Part shown: in pieces, positions 33,935 to 41,700 of the stretch
Position numbering within the stretch: position 1 is the stretch's first letter
Layout: each line of letters starts with the position of its first letter
Assembly (NCBI RefSeq): GCF_030167925.1
Contig: NZ_JASKUT010000001.1
Location: 5,067,776-5,131,775, forward strand
Direction of reading: 5' to 3'
DNA: 64,000 bases
DNA from: Paenibacillus silviterrae
GTDB lineage: Bacteria > Bacillota > Bacilli > Paenibacillales > NBRC-103111
Position numbers and translations under genes: made by a program
The notes under the pieces: generated by a model
Database searches by the model: none
The model's input: the letters and a program-made list of their open reading frames with translations, nothing else
Told to the model about the DNA's origin: nothing

Positions 33935-35029
33935 ATGGCGACAATCAGCCTATGCATGATTGTAAAAAATGAAGAAGCGATCCTCGACAGATGCCTTAGC
34001 TCTGTCGAGGGAATCGTGGATGAAATCATTATCGTAGATACGGGATCAACAGACGGGACAGTCGATCTTGCGCAAAAATACACAAAGCAAGTGTATCATT
34101 TCGATTGGATCGATGATTTCTCAGCAGCCCGAAATTTTTCCTTCGGTCTTGCCACTATGGATTATATTTTGTGGCTTGATGCTGATGATATAATCGCGGC
34201 TCCCAATCATTCGAAGTTGTTGGATCTTAAACATCAGCTATCAGCCGATGTTGACTCCATACTGATGGACTACGAACTAGCTCATGACGAATACGGGCAA
34301 GTGACTACAAAATTAAAACGCAACCGTATTGTTAAACGGGCAAAAGGCTTTATTTGGAGGGGGGCCGTTCACGAGTATTTGGAGGTACATGGAAATATCA
34401 TGCAAAGTGACGTTGCTGTAATGCATAAGAGCACTAAAACCCATAAATCTACCAGAAATTTGAGGATCTATGAGCAGCAGAAGCTTCGAGGAGCCTCATT
34501 TACAGCGAGAGATTTATACTACTATGCGAATGAGCTCCGCGAGCATGGTAAATTTGGGGATGCAATTGACTACTACCAACGCTTCCTTCAAACCAAGGAG
34601 GGGTGGCTCGAGGATGTGATCTGGGCCTGTAGTCACTTGGCCGAGTGTTACCGGGGGCTGAACATGGAAGAAGAGGAATTGGGCGCACTGTTGCATAGTA
34701 TGCACTATGACAGACCGCGCCCGGAGATTTGCTGCCAAATCGGCTTTTATTTTTTGAAGCGGAATCAACCGTCGCGGGCATCCTTTTGGTACGAAATAGC
34801 CCTTCAACCTGAGTTAAAGCCAAATACCTGGGGGTTATCGAACCCTGCGTGCCATACTTGGCTGCCCCATTTACAATTATGTGTTTGTTACGATAGGTTG
34901 GGCGAATACGACAGAGCTTACAGACATAGTGAGTTAGCCCGCGAGTATCGCCCGGACGATGAAAGAATGTTACACAATAAGCGCTATTTGGAGTCAGTCC
35001 TTCAAAAGCAAGTCTTTGCAAAGAATTAA
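33935..35029 (+). CDS. Family 2 glycosyltransferase with TPR-like C-terminus
   Basis: A 364-residue protein. The GT-A domain begins ATISLCMIVKNEEAILDRC; it has VDTGSTDGTVD for nucleotide binding and LDADD as the metal-binding DxD (about residues 80-84). About residues 200-350 are TPR-like helical pairs (YYYANELREHGKFGDAIDYY, HLQLCVCYDRLGEYDRAY). SunS- and TibA-like transferases of this build modify proteins. It starts 17 bases after the collagen-like gene, so it is likely co-transcribed and may glycosylate its threonines (inference). Base composition is AT-rich like the collagen C-terminal domain. ATG 33935 is favoured over GTG 33923 because GGGGTGG lies eight bases upstream. Confidence 0.85.
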   Translation: MATISLCMIVKNEEAILDRCLSSVEGIVDEIIIVDTGSTDGTVDLAQKYTKQVYHFDWIDDFSAARNFSFGLATMDYILWLDADDIIAAPNHSKLLDLKHQLSADVDSILMDYELAHDEYGQVTTKLKRNRIVKRAKGFIWRGAVHEYLEVHGNIMQSDVAVMHKSTKTHKSTRNLRIYEQQKLRGASFTARDLYYYANELREHGKFGDAIDYYQRFLQTKEGWLEDVIWACSHLAECYRGLNMEEEELGALLHSMHYDRPRPEICCQIGFYFLKRNQPSRASFWYEIALQPELKPNTWGLSNPACHTWLPHLQLCVCYDRLGEYDRAYRHSELAREYRPDDERMLHNKRYLESVLQKQVFAKN

Positions 35030-35082
35030 ATCCTATCACCGATTAGCTGGGTGGAAATACGGAAAAGGATATAGTTCAACCT

Positions 35083-35697
35083 TTACTTGTGAAAAGGGCA
35101 ATACTTGCGCATCAGCTCCGCCGTTTCCTCGTCCTGAGGCGCTCCTCTTTCGGCTAAGCCGTTCAGCACTTGATCCCGCCGGGCTTTGTTCAGATTTTGT
35201 CCGAACTTAAATTTGGCGGTCAGCTCCTGAACCTCGATCTTCACCACGGAAACCGCCTTCAGCTCGCCCGTATATTTCGGATCCTCCGGAGTGATCGGAG
35301 CGTGCCCGCCTTCCGGCTGAAGCTTATGCATGAGCGCCGTCAGGACTTCGGCCTTTTCCTGCAGATCCTCAACCGGCGCCGCTTCGCCCCGTATGTGCAC
35401 CGACTTGAAAAAGGCGGTTGCGGGACAAGCATTGTAAGAGTCCGTGAAGTAGGAGGGAATGATGGCGAACTCCTTGGCCACGGCGAAGCTAACCTTCCCG
35501 GAAGCGGCAATCTCGTCCATCTTGGCCCCGCGCTTCGAGCCGTGAAAATAGATGTTTCCCTTGTGGTAAACAAAGTTAAGCGGTGTCACGTGCGGCCAGC
35601 CGTCTGCGCCGGAGGATGCCAGATAGCCGAAGGACATTTCATTAAGAAATTCGTCAATCTCCTGCTGTTCCTGGATCGAAAACTCTTTTCTTCTCAT
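35083..35697 (-). CDS. Pyridoxamine 5'-phosphate oxidase-like flavin protein
   Basis: The 204-residue protein has the split-barrel flavin-binding fold: GYLASSGADGWPHVTPLNFVY (residues about 24-44), then YFHGSKRGAKMDEI and SVHIRGEAAPVED. This is the NimA/PNPOx-like group, which may act as an FMN reductase, heme-binding or nitroimidazole-resistance enzyme. The specific activity is not set. It lies convergent to the glycosyltransferase gene; a weak ribosome site GAGGAGGTATCC precedes its ATG. Confidence 0.8.
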   Translation of the reverse strand: MRRKEFSIQEQQEIDEFLNEMSFGYLASSGADGWPHVTPLNFVYHKGNIYFHGSKRGAKMDEIAASGKVSFAVAKEFAIIPSYFTDSYNACPATAFFKSVHIRGEAAPVEDLQEKAEVLTALMHKLQPEGGHAPITPEDPKYTGELKAVSVVKIEVQELTAKFKFGQNLNKARRDQVLNGLAERGAPQDEETAELMRKYCPFHK

Positions 35698-35800
35698 AGA
35701 CCGGATACCTCCTCGTTTTTCTTTCCATATTACGAGGAAGGGTGGTGTGAGAAAAGGTCCATTTTGGGCCGTTTTGATTAGACCAATCAGTAACGTTAGG

Positions 35801-36559
35801 TTACAACGAAATTAACAGCATATCCTCCGCCAGCCGTACCTTCTCCGCGCCTTGCACTTGATTCCGGTATTGCTCCAGCACCTCTAGATAAGGCTCATCG
35901 TCCGTCAAGTGAACGCAGTAGACCTGACCGATACGCTCCACCGGACAGTACCGTATGACATCCTCCAGGCTGGTATGACTGGTCATAACGCCCCGCGCCT
36001 TCGTGGCCTCGTGGATCAGCAGGTCGATGCGGGGCTCCTGAACGATGCGCTCGTTCGGTCGTGTGTCGGCGGAATATATCATAACCTTTCCTTCGGCCGT
36101 GACCGCCTTTATACCTACTGTCGGAATGGCATGGAGGCTGGGGAAGGTGGAAAGCTCCAAGCCGCTCTCGTGCAGGAGCACGTTCTCCTTCTCCCAATCG
36201 AAGGTCTCTATGCGAAGCTCGAAGCCGATAGGCCACGATTCTACCTGATATGCCTTCAAAATCGCTCTCAGCTGCTCCTCGCCTGCCGATGAGCAATGAA
36301 TCGTAAGCGCTGCTCTTCGGCCGCCGACCCACATGCCCCACAGCAGCGATGCCAGCCCGTACATATGATCCGTATGCATATGGGTAAGGATGACGCCTTG
36401 AATATGATCCAAAGGCGTGCGGCTTTGCTTCAATTTGCCCAGCGGATTGCCGCCCACGTCGATGAGCCAGCCGGCTTCACCGCTCCGAAGGAGCAGATAG
36501 GTGTTGTCCCGCTCGATACTGCCGGCTGCGCTGGCCGTCCCCATGAAGATGATTTCCAT
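35801..36559 (-). CDS. Metallo-beta-lactamase-fold hydrolase, RNase Z-like
   Basis: The 252-residue protein has the zinc motif THMHTDHMYG (about residues 59-68), a His in the FPSLHAIPTV region, an aspartate-containing YSADTRP and a late His in VYCVHLTDDE. This is the ElaC/RNase Z-type or phosphodiesterase-type branch; tRNA 3' processing, cyclic nucleotide or phosphonate roles are all possible. GGAGAT lies before the ATG at 36559. A hairpin with T-run precedes it (see 36602-36648). Confidence 0.8.
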   Translation of the reverse strand: MEIIFMGTASAAGSIERDNTYLLLRSGEAGWLIDVGGNPLGKLKQSRTPLDHIQGVILTHMHTDHMYGLASLLWGMWVGGRRAALTIHCSSAGEEQLRAILKAYQVESWPIGFELRIETFDWEKENVLLHESGLELSTFPSLHAIPTVGIKAVTAEGKVMIYSADTRPNERIVQEPRIDLLIHEATKARGVMTSHTSLEDVIRYCPVERIGQVYCVHLTDDEPYLEVLEQYRNQVQGAEKVRLAEDMLLISL

Positions 36560-36601
36560 CGCGTGAATCTCCTTTTCTTTCCTAAACAGGCCGTAAACAG
36601 C

Positions 36602-36648
36602 AAAAAAGCCCCAACTGCATCTTGAATAGACGCTAGTTGTAGGCTTCT
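36602..36648 (-). terminator. Terminator-like hairpin in the leader of the MBL-fold gene
   Basis: On the minus strand, AGCCTACAACT pairs with AGTTGGGGCT with a small bulge, followed by TTTTTT. It lies upstream of the MBL start, not after any gene on that strand, so it may be an attenuator. No known riboswitch class was recognised in the preceding 60 bases. Confidence 0.5.
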
Positions 36649-36747
36649 CCGTGTCTCTGCCTGTAGATAGTGATTTATATCACTTTACCTTGTTTCAGCA
36701 TTTTTTGCAAGGGTTTTCATGAATATTTACACAATCTAAATAAACCG

Positions 36748-36777
36748 TTGACAAATGGCTTGTCCCCATCCTATAAT
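36748..36777 (+). promoter_or_regulatory. Promoter of the nagD-like, glpP, mgtC operon
   Basis: Perfect -35 TTGACA (36748-36753) and -10 TATAAT (36772-36777) with an 18-base spacer. About 137 bases of leader follow before the NagD start. Confidence 0.8.
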
Positions 36778-36820
36778 TCAAACCAATACGAAAACGGTAT
36801 TAGGTTGAGTACACAGGAGA

Positions 36821-36885
36821 AACCCTTATCCGTAATCATATCCTTCCCCGGGGGAGGTGTGTTTACTATGGATGAGGGTTTTTCG
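36821..36885 (+). terminator. Leader terminator that holds a short leader ORF start
   Basis: AACCCTTATCC (36821-36831) pairs with GGATGAGGGTT (36870-36880), with one G-U, and is followed by TTT. The inner CCTTCCCC pairs with GGGGGAGG (36850-36857), the ribosome site of the leader ORF at 36868. It could end transcription before the NagD gene unless opened by antitermination. Confidence 0.6.
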
Positions 36886-36918
36886 CATTTTACAGAAGAA
36901 ACGAGGCAAAGAGCATGA
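36868..36918 (+). CDS. 16-codon leader ORF, translationally coupled to the NagD-like gene
   Basis: ATG 36868 follows GGGGGAGG by about nine bases. The frame reads MDEGFSHFTEETRQRA and its stop TGA overlaps the ATG of the phosphatase (ATGA, 36915-36918). Translation of it would disrupt the terminator stem. It may be a leader or coupling peptide rather than a functional product. Confidence 0.5.
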   Translation: MDEGFSHFTEETRQRA

Positions 36919-37685
36919 AGGGTTACATTTTTGACTTGGATGGCACCGTATACTTGGGTGAGCGCATGATTGAGGGCGCCGCCGAAGCGATCCGCAGCTT
37001 AAGAGACCGAGGCGACAAGGTGGTGTTTCTGTCCAATAAGCCAATTGCTCCGAGAAGCTCTTATGCGGAGAAGCTGACCAAGATGGGGATCCCCACTTCC
37101 ATTGATGATGTTCTTAACTCGTCGCTGATCGTTGCGAGATACCTGCAAAAGCACGTCCAGCCGGGGCAGCAGGTGTACGTGGTAGGGGAGCAGCCGATCA
37201 TCGATGAGCTGCAGGCTCACGGAATTCCGTTAACAACCGATGGAACGAACCCGGATTACGTTGTTCTCTCGTGGGACCGGCAGTTCCATTACGATACCTT
37301 GAACCTAGTGTTCCAGGCGGCACTCCGAGGAGCCAAGATCATCGCTTCCAACCCGGACTCGACTTGTCCGCTGGAGGATGGTCAGCTGCCCGATACAGGA
37401 ACCTTCATCGCGGCGCTCGAAGCGGCGACAGGCAAGCCGATCGATCTTGTGGTAGGCAAGCCGTCTCTCATTGCTGCTGAAGCTGCGGTTGAGCATCTCG
37501 GCCTTCAGGCGGAGCATTGTTACATGATCGGCGACCGGCTGGAAACCGATATTAAGATGGGCAATGACGCGGGAATGTCCTCGGTGCTGGTACTCACAGG
37601 AGTAGGCACGAAGGAAATGGCGGAGCGGGTTCCGTATCGACCGAGGCATATTATTTCCAGTATCAAAGAGGTTGTAGCCTTGTGA
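36915..37685 (+). CDS. HAD-superfamily phosphatase, NagD/AraL-like
   Basis: The 256-residue protein has the HAD IIA motifs: motif I FDLDGTVYLG (residues 5-14), motif II FLSNKPI (about 38-44), motif III lysine in VVGKPS (about 183) and motif IV MIGDRLETDIKMG (about 203-215). These enzymes dephosphorylate small sugar phosphates or glycerol phosphates. Position before glpP suggests glycerol-3-phosphate or a related overflow metabolite as substrate (inference). It is coupled to a 16-codon leader ORF and lies under a leader terminator. Confidence 0.85.
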   Translation: MKGYIFDLDGTVYLGERMIEGAAEAIRSLRDRGDKVVFLSNKPIAPRSSYAEKLTKMGIPTSIDDVLNSSLIVARYLQKHVQPGQQVYVVGEQPIIDELQAHGIPLTTDGTNPDYVVLSWDRQFHYDTLNLVFQAALRGAKIIASNPDSTCPLEDGQLPDTGTFIAALEAATGKPIDLVVGKPSLIAAEAAVEHLGLQAEHCYMIGDRLETDIKMGNDAGMSSVLVLTGVGTKEMAERVPYRPRHIISSIKEVVAL

Positions 37686-37741
37686 AGACGACGTGGTATA
37701 ATGGATCTCAACTGCAACTGCAATGACCAGGGGGGACCATA

Positions 37742-38296
37742 ATGTATCCGATCGTTGACATGGTAGATCACCAAACGATAGCCGCTTTACAAAAGGAAGA
37801 CGAAATGGAGCTGGCGCTCCAGAGCCCGGTGAATGTGATTTTTCTTCTGACCGGCTCAATCTTCAACATTACTGATTTGGTTAGCCGGGTAAAGGCGTCA
37901 GGCAAGCATGTCTTCATTCATATGGAATTTATTGAAGGGATCGCAGCCGACCGGAGCGGCGTAGCTTATGTTGCGAAGCACGTGCAGCCGACCGGAATTA
38001 TTTCGACCAAGAGCAATTTGGTCCGCGTTGCGAAGGAGCAAGGACTGATGGCGATCCAGCGGATCTTCCTGATTGACCGTAATGCGGTAACGCGCGGGAT
38101 CAAATCAGTGGAGCAGAGCATGCCCGATGCGATTGAGGTCATGCCTGGCATCATGCCGCGGATCATTCGGGAGATGACGCATATGACGCCGCTTCCGATC
38201 ATTGCCGGAGGGCTGGTAGGGAATCAGGAAGAAATCGATGAAGCACTTAAAGCGGGTGCGCTTGCGGTGTCCGCAGGTACCTCGACATTATGGTAA
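37742..38296 (+). CDS. glpP: Glycerol-3-phosphate-responsive antiterminator
   Basis: The 184-residue protein matches GlpP (about 190 residues in Bacillus): TIM-barrel-like, with VIFLLTGSIFNI, KHVFIHMEFIEGI, IISTKSNLVR, MPGIMPRIIREM and the phosphate-binding end PIIAGGLVGNQEE. In Bacillus, GlpP with glycerol-3-phosphate binds leader mRNA of glp genes and prevents termination (established). Here hairpin leaders precede the ugpB-like gene and glpD, and a further one precedes its own operon. It lies 56 bases after the NagD-like gene, with GGGGG before ATG 37742. Confidence 0.93.
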   Translation: MYPIVDMVDHQTIAALQKEDEMELALQSPVNVIFLLTGSIFNITDLVSRVKASGKHVFIHMEFIEGIAADRSGVAYVAKHVQPTGIISTKSNLVRVAKEQGLMAIQRIFLIDRNAVTRGIKSVEQSMPDAIEVMPGIMPRIIREMTHMTPLPIIAGGLVGNQEEIDEALKAGALAVSAGTSTLW

Positions 38297-38316
38297 CTTA
38301 ATAAGGAGGTGAGGTT

Positions 38317-39066
38317 TTGGAAGACAGCGTGTGGCATATTAACCACTTCGATCTCACCATCCGCATGCTTTTGGCTGCAGGTCTCGGCGGTCTCATCGGA
38401 CTTGAGCGGGAATGGAGCAATCATGCGGCGGGCTTCCGAACTCACATACTCGTATGTATCGGCTCGGCTGCAATTATGCTGCTGTCCATATACGGTTTCG
38501 GAGAATTTGCGAATGAATACAATGTACGGATGGACCCGGCACGTCTCGCGGCGCAGGTCATCAGCGGGATCGGTTTCCTCGGCGCCGGCGCGATTATGCG
38601 AACAGGCTCAACGGTGTCCGGGCTTACGACGGCCGCTTCCATCTGGGTCGTCGCCGCCATCGGATTGTGCGTAGGCGCAGGCTTCTTCTACGGAGCCGGG
38701 CTTGTAACCGTTCTCGTACTGTTGAGCTTATTCGTGCTTAACAAATGGGAAAGGTACCTGATGCGCAATCGCAGGAACCAGGAGATTGTCATTCATATCT
38801 ATGATAGGCCGGGTGTACTGGGCAAAATCGCGACGATGTTCGGTGAGCAGGGCATTCAAATCGTCAATGTAAAAATGAAGCTCGATGAGACTCATGAAAA
38901 AGACGTCAACCCGATCATGGAGCTGCGATTCAGCGTCAAATCCACCAAGAACGGCAACATGATGAAGGCGATCGAGAACATTTCGTTATCGGGTGAGATC
39001 ATCTCCCTCGATTCAGGATCGTTGCAGGCGGGAAGGGCGACCTCGGGACAAGGGGCAGCCATGTAA
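38317..39066 (+). CDS. MgtC/SapB-family membrane protein
   Basis: The 249-residue protein has four or five membrane segments in residues 10-145, with family patterns GGLIGLEREW (about 22-31), GIGFLGAGAIMR (about 87-98) and GLTTAASIWVVAAIGL. A cytosolic ACT-like C-terminus follows. MgtC proteins in pathogens inhibit or modulate ATP synthase or Mg2+ homeostasis; the role here is unproven. It starts with TTG 38317 behind AAGGAGGTGAG, 20 bases after glpP, so it is likely in the same transcript. Confidence 0.85.
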   Translation: MEDSVWHINHFDLTIRMLLAAGLGGLIGLEREWSNHAAGFRTHILVCIGSAAIMLLSIYGFGEFANEYNVRMDPARLAAQVISGIGFLGAGAIMRTGSTVSGLTTAASIWVVAAIGLCVGAGFFYGAGLVTVLVLLSLFVLNKWERYLMRNRRNQEIVIHIYDRPGVLGKIATMFGEQGIQIVNVKMKLDETHEKDVNPIMELRFSVKSTKNGNMMKAIENISLSGEIISLDSGSLQAGRATSGQGAAM

Positions 39067-39161
39067 TTTCAAATGTTAAGATAATATGTTAAGGAATGAC
39101 AAAAAATCACATTTTACGTTGTAATCTTACAATATTAATGATATATTAATATATTTGATCA

Positions 39162-39213
39162 TTGACAATCGACAAGATTTGTGTGATAATAGTCACAGAG
39201 AAAGCGCTTTAAT
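39162..39213 (+). promoter_or_regulatory. ugpB-operon promoter with cre-like site
   Basis: -35 TTGACA (39162-39167), a 17-base spacer and -10 GATAAT (39185-39190), preceded by an AT-rich stretch. AGAGAAAGCGCTTTAA (39198-39213) overlaps the start region and fits the CcpA catabolite-response pattern (WTGNAANCGNWNNCA core GAAAGCGCTTT). Glucose repression is likely. Confidence 0.75.
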
Positions 39214-39248
39214 CATATGAATTACTGGATAATATGTCGTCGGGTTTG

Positions 39249-39345
39249 GAGACCACTGAGATAACCCAAGGACAACGATCCGGTGCGCCATGTCGTGCGT
39301 ACCGTATTCGTTGTCTTTGGTATGCCGGTGGTCTCTTCATCTTTC
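39249..39345 (+). terminator. Leader terminator before the ugpB-like gene, GlpP type
   Basis: GAGACCAC (39249-39256) pairs with GTGGTCTC (39328-39335), and CCAAGGACAACGA pairs with TCGTTGTCTTTGG inside it. The hairpin is followed by TTCATCTTT. It shares GGAGA-GACCAC with the glpD leader, which suggests a common GlpP target. Confidence 0.65.
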
Positions 39346-39389
39346 GGCTTATCACATTCTTTTCATTCCAGAAAGGGGACAAAAGGAAC

Positions 39390-40715
39390 ATGAAGATGAA
39401 AAAATGGTTGGCACCCGTCGTATTGACAGCAGTAGCGGCAGCATCGATCACAGGCTGCGGAGCAGGCACGGAGGAATCCTCCGGCGGAACCCCGCTGAAG
39501 GACGCGAAAGCGGCTGCAGAGGACACGACTCCGGTTACGATCCAATACTGGCACTCCCATGCGGAAGCGCAAATGCCTGGTCTGAACTACATGCTTGAGG
39601 AATTCGCGAAGAAGTATCCTTACATTAAAGTGGAGCCTGTCTTCCAAGGCGCCTATACGGATCTCCATAAGAAGCTTCAGGCGGCCGTTGCGGCGAACGA
39701 TGTTCCTGCCGTAACCAATGTAGAGGTTTCTGCCTTGCCTAACTTTGCTGACAGCGGCGTGTTTGCCGACTTGGGTCCTTTCATCAAGCGCGACAATATC
39801 GACATGAACGATTTCTCCAAGGGGATGCTCGCAGCTTATGCATTTAACAACAAGCAATACGGCTTCCCTCTGATCGTAAGTACAAGCGTTTTCGTGTATA
39901 ACAAGACCATGCTCGATAAGCTGGGCGTGAAACCTCCGCAAACGTGGGCGGAAATCGATGAATTTAACAAGAAGGTCACTGTGAAGGAAGGCGGACAAAC
40001 TTCCCGTTATGCCTTCTCCGTTCCGGGCTGGGATACTTGGTACTATGATCCGTGGATTTCCAACGGCGGCGGCTCCATCCTGACCGAGGATAAAAAGGCG
40101 GCGGCATTCGATAAGCCGGAAAGCCTGCGCTGGGCGCAAAACTTCAAGAAGTGGATGGACGAAGGCTCCATGCATATGGGCTACGGCAAGGGCGCTTCCG
40201 ACAACATGAGACAGATGTTCCTTCAAGAGAAGGTTGCGATGGTACAGCATACGTCCGCTGTATTGAAGACGTATCTGGAAAACGCAAAGTTTGAAGTGGG
40301 CGTCTCCTTCATCCCAGGCGATAAGAAGAGAGAATCTCACATTGGCGGCGCGGGCATTGTTATGATGGATAAGGCTCCGGAGAACCAGAAGGAAGCGGCT
40401 TGGAAGTTCGTGAAGTTCATGACCTCCGCTGAGCACAACATCAAGTGGGCGGAAGGCACAGGCTACCTGCCGACGCACAAATCCGTTGTTTCCTCCGAGC
40501 AAGGCAAGGCGTATTTCACGAAGCTGCCGCAATACAAAGCGGTATTCGATAACTTTGACAACGTAGCTCCGCGTCTGCAGCATCCGGGCTACCCTGAGTT
40601 CAGCAAGATTTACATGGAAGTCGTAGGTAAAATGATTCTTGAGAACGCTGACCCTACACCGCTGCTGAAGGATTCCGTGAAGAAAATCAACGAAGTGCTT
40701 GCTGATTATAAATAA
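39390..40715 (+). CDS. ugpB: ABC transporter solute-binding lipoprotein, UgpB-like
   Basis: The 441-residue lipoprotein has signal MKMKKWLAPVVLTA through lipobox SITGC (cysteine about 21-22). Its mature domain resembles extracellular sugar- or glycerol-phosphate-binding proteins: PVTIQYWHSHAEAQMPGLN, then FANSGVFADLG-like helices. It probably captures glycerol-3-phosphate or glycerophosphodiesters, given GlpP-type leader control, two GlpQ genes and glpD next door (inference; sequence alone also fits other carbohydrates). AAAGGGGACAAAAGGAAC precedes ATG 39390. A strong hairpin follows (40738-40773), which may keep this transcript more abundant than the permeases. Confidence 0.75.
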   Translation: MKMKKWLAPVVLTAVAAASITGCGAGTEESSGGTPLKDAKAAAEDTTPVTIQYWHSHAEAQMPGLNYMLEEFAKKYPYIKVEPVFQGAYTDLHKKLQAAVAANDVPAVTNVEVSALPNFADSGVFADLGPFIKRDNIDMNDFSKGMLAAYAFNNKQYGFPLIVSTSVFVYNKTMLDKLGVKPPQTWAEIDEFNKKVTVKEGGQTSRYAFSVPGWDTWYYDPWISNGGGSILTEDKKAAAFDKPESLRWAQNFKKWMDEGSMHMGYGKGASDNMRQMFLQEKVAMVQHTSAVLKTYLENAKFEVGVSFIPGDKKRESHIGGAGIVMMDKAPENQKEAAWKFVKFMTSAEHNIKWAEGTGYLPTHKSVVSSEQGKAYFTKLPQYKAVFDNFDNVAPRLQHPGYPEFSKIYMEVVGKMILENADPTPLLKDSVKKINEVLADYK

Positions 40716-40737
40716 GCAAATCTGTCTGTCATTCCAT

Positions 40738-40774
40738 GAGATGTAGGCGATCCGTTCGTCTGCATCTCCTTTCT
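40738..40774 (+). other. Intercistronic hairpin after ugpB
   Basis: GAGATGTAGGCGA (40738-40750) pairs with TCGTCTGCATCTC (40756-40768) over 13 pairs including two G-U. Weak T content follows (CTTTCT). It may stop exonucleases or terminate partially, raising binding-protein level relative to permeases. Confidence 0.6.
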
Positions 40775-40802
40775 AAATGCCACAAAGAAAAGGGGTAACC
40801 CC

Positions 40803-41690
40803 GTGAAAAGAACTTCTCGCTTTGTCGAAAGCTTTAAGGATTTTTCGTTTGCGCTGCCGGCGCTTGCCTTTATGATCATCTTTATTTACTATCCGCTTGC
40901 TAATTCCTTTTATCTTAGCTTCACGAATTGGAATATGACCAAGCCGACCAAGAAGTTCGTCGGTATTGACAATTATACTTATTTGCTCAGTAGCGAAACG
41001 TTCTATAAGGTTTTGAAAGTCACATTCACTTATACGATCTTGGACGTGCTGCTTACGCTGGGGATCGGACTGCTCCTGGCGCTGCTGTTCAACGTAGCTT
41101 CCAAATTCTTCGACTTCATGCGTGCCGTACTGTTTATGCCTTATTACATCTCGATGGTTATTGTCTCGATGATTTTCCTTTGGATCTTCAATCCCCAATA
41201 CGGGTTGGCGAACGAAGTGATCGGATTGCTCGGTCTGGAGCCGGTCAAATGGTTGACCAATCCGACCACGGCCTTGTGGGTTCTGATTATCGTATCCGTC
41301 TGGAAGGGCGTAGGCTTCGCGATGATCATCTTTATCGCCGGACTTCGCAGTATTCCTCTTGAGTACTACGAGGCTTCGAGTATCGACGGTGCCAACAAGT
41401 GGTGGCAATTCTGGAAAATTACGCTTCCGCTTCTGTCGCCGATTACGCTGTTCCTGGTCGTAACGAACTTTATTTCTTCCATGCAGGTATTCCAATCGGT
41501 AGATATTATGACCAACGGCGGTCCTCTGGAAGCGACGAAGGCGATGGTGTACTGGATTTACGATATGGCCTTCGCCGAGTTCAGAACAGGACGTGCTTCT
41601 GCACTCGTCATTATCTTCTTCTTCATTATCATTTTGCTGACACTGCTTCAAATGTTCGTATCCCGCAAGAAAGTTCATTACGAAGGGTAG
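40803..41690 (+). CDS. ugpA: ABC transporter permease, UgpA-like
   Basis: The 295-residue protein has six membrane segments, starting ALPALAFMIIFIYYPLANSF. It carries the MalF/UgpA-type inner-membrane component loop, including the EAA-like segment YYEASSIDGANKWWQFWKITLPL (about residues 190-212) that contacts the ATPase. It starts at 40803 behind AAAGGGGTAACCCC and is spaced 10 bases from UgpE. No ATPase gene (ugpC/msmX) lies in this operon, so a shared ATPase encoded elsewhere must be used. Confidence 0.85.
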   Translation: MKRTSRFVESFKDFSFALPALAFMIIFIYYPLANSFYLSFTNWNMTKPTKKFVGIDNYTYLLSSETFYKVLKVTFTYTILDVLLTLGIGLLLALLFNVASKFFDFMRAVLFMPYYISMVIVSMIFLWIFNPQYGLANEVIGLLGLEPVKWLTNPTTALWVLIIVSVWKGVGFAMIIFIAGLRSIPLEYYEASSIDGANKWWQFWKITLPLLSPITLFLVVTNFISSMQVFQSVDIMTNGGPLEATKAMVYWIYDMAFAEFRTGRASALVIIFFFIIILLTLLQMFVSRKKVHYEG

Positions 41691-41700
41691 GTGAGGGGAC

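Noticed and set aside
36670..36918. 82-codon gene before the NagD-like gene
   Set aside because: Its first 66 codons run through a perfect promoter and a terminator. Only the final 16-codon ORF has a good ribosome site, so it is treated as a leader.
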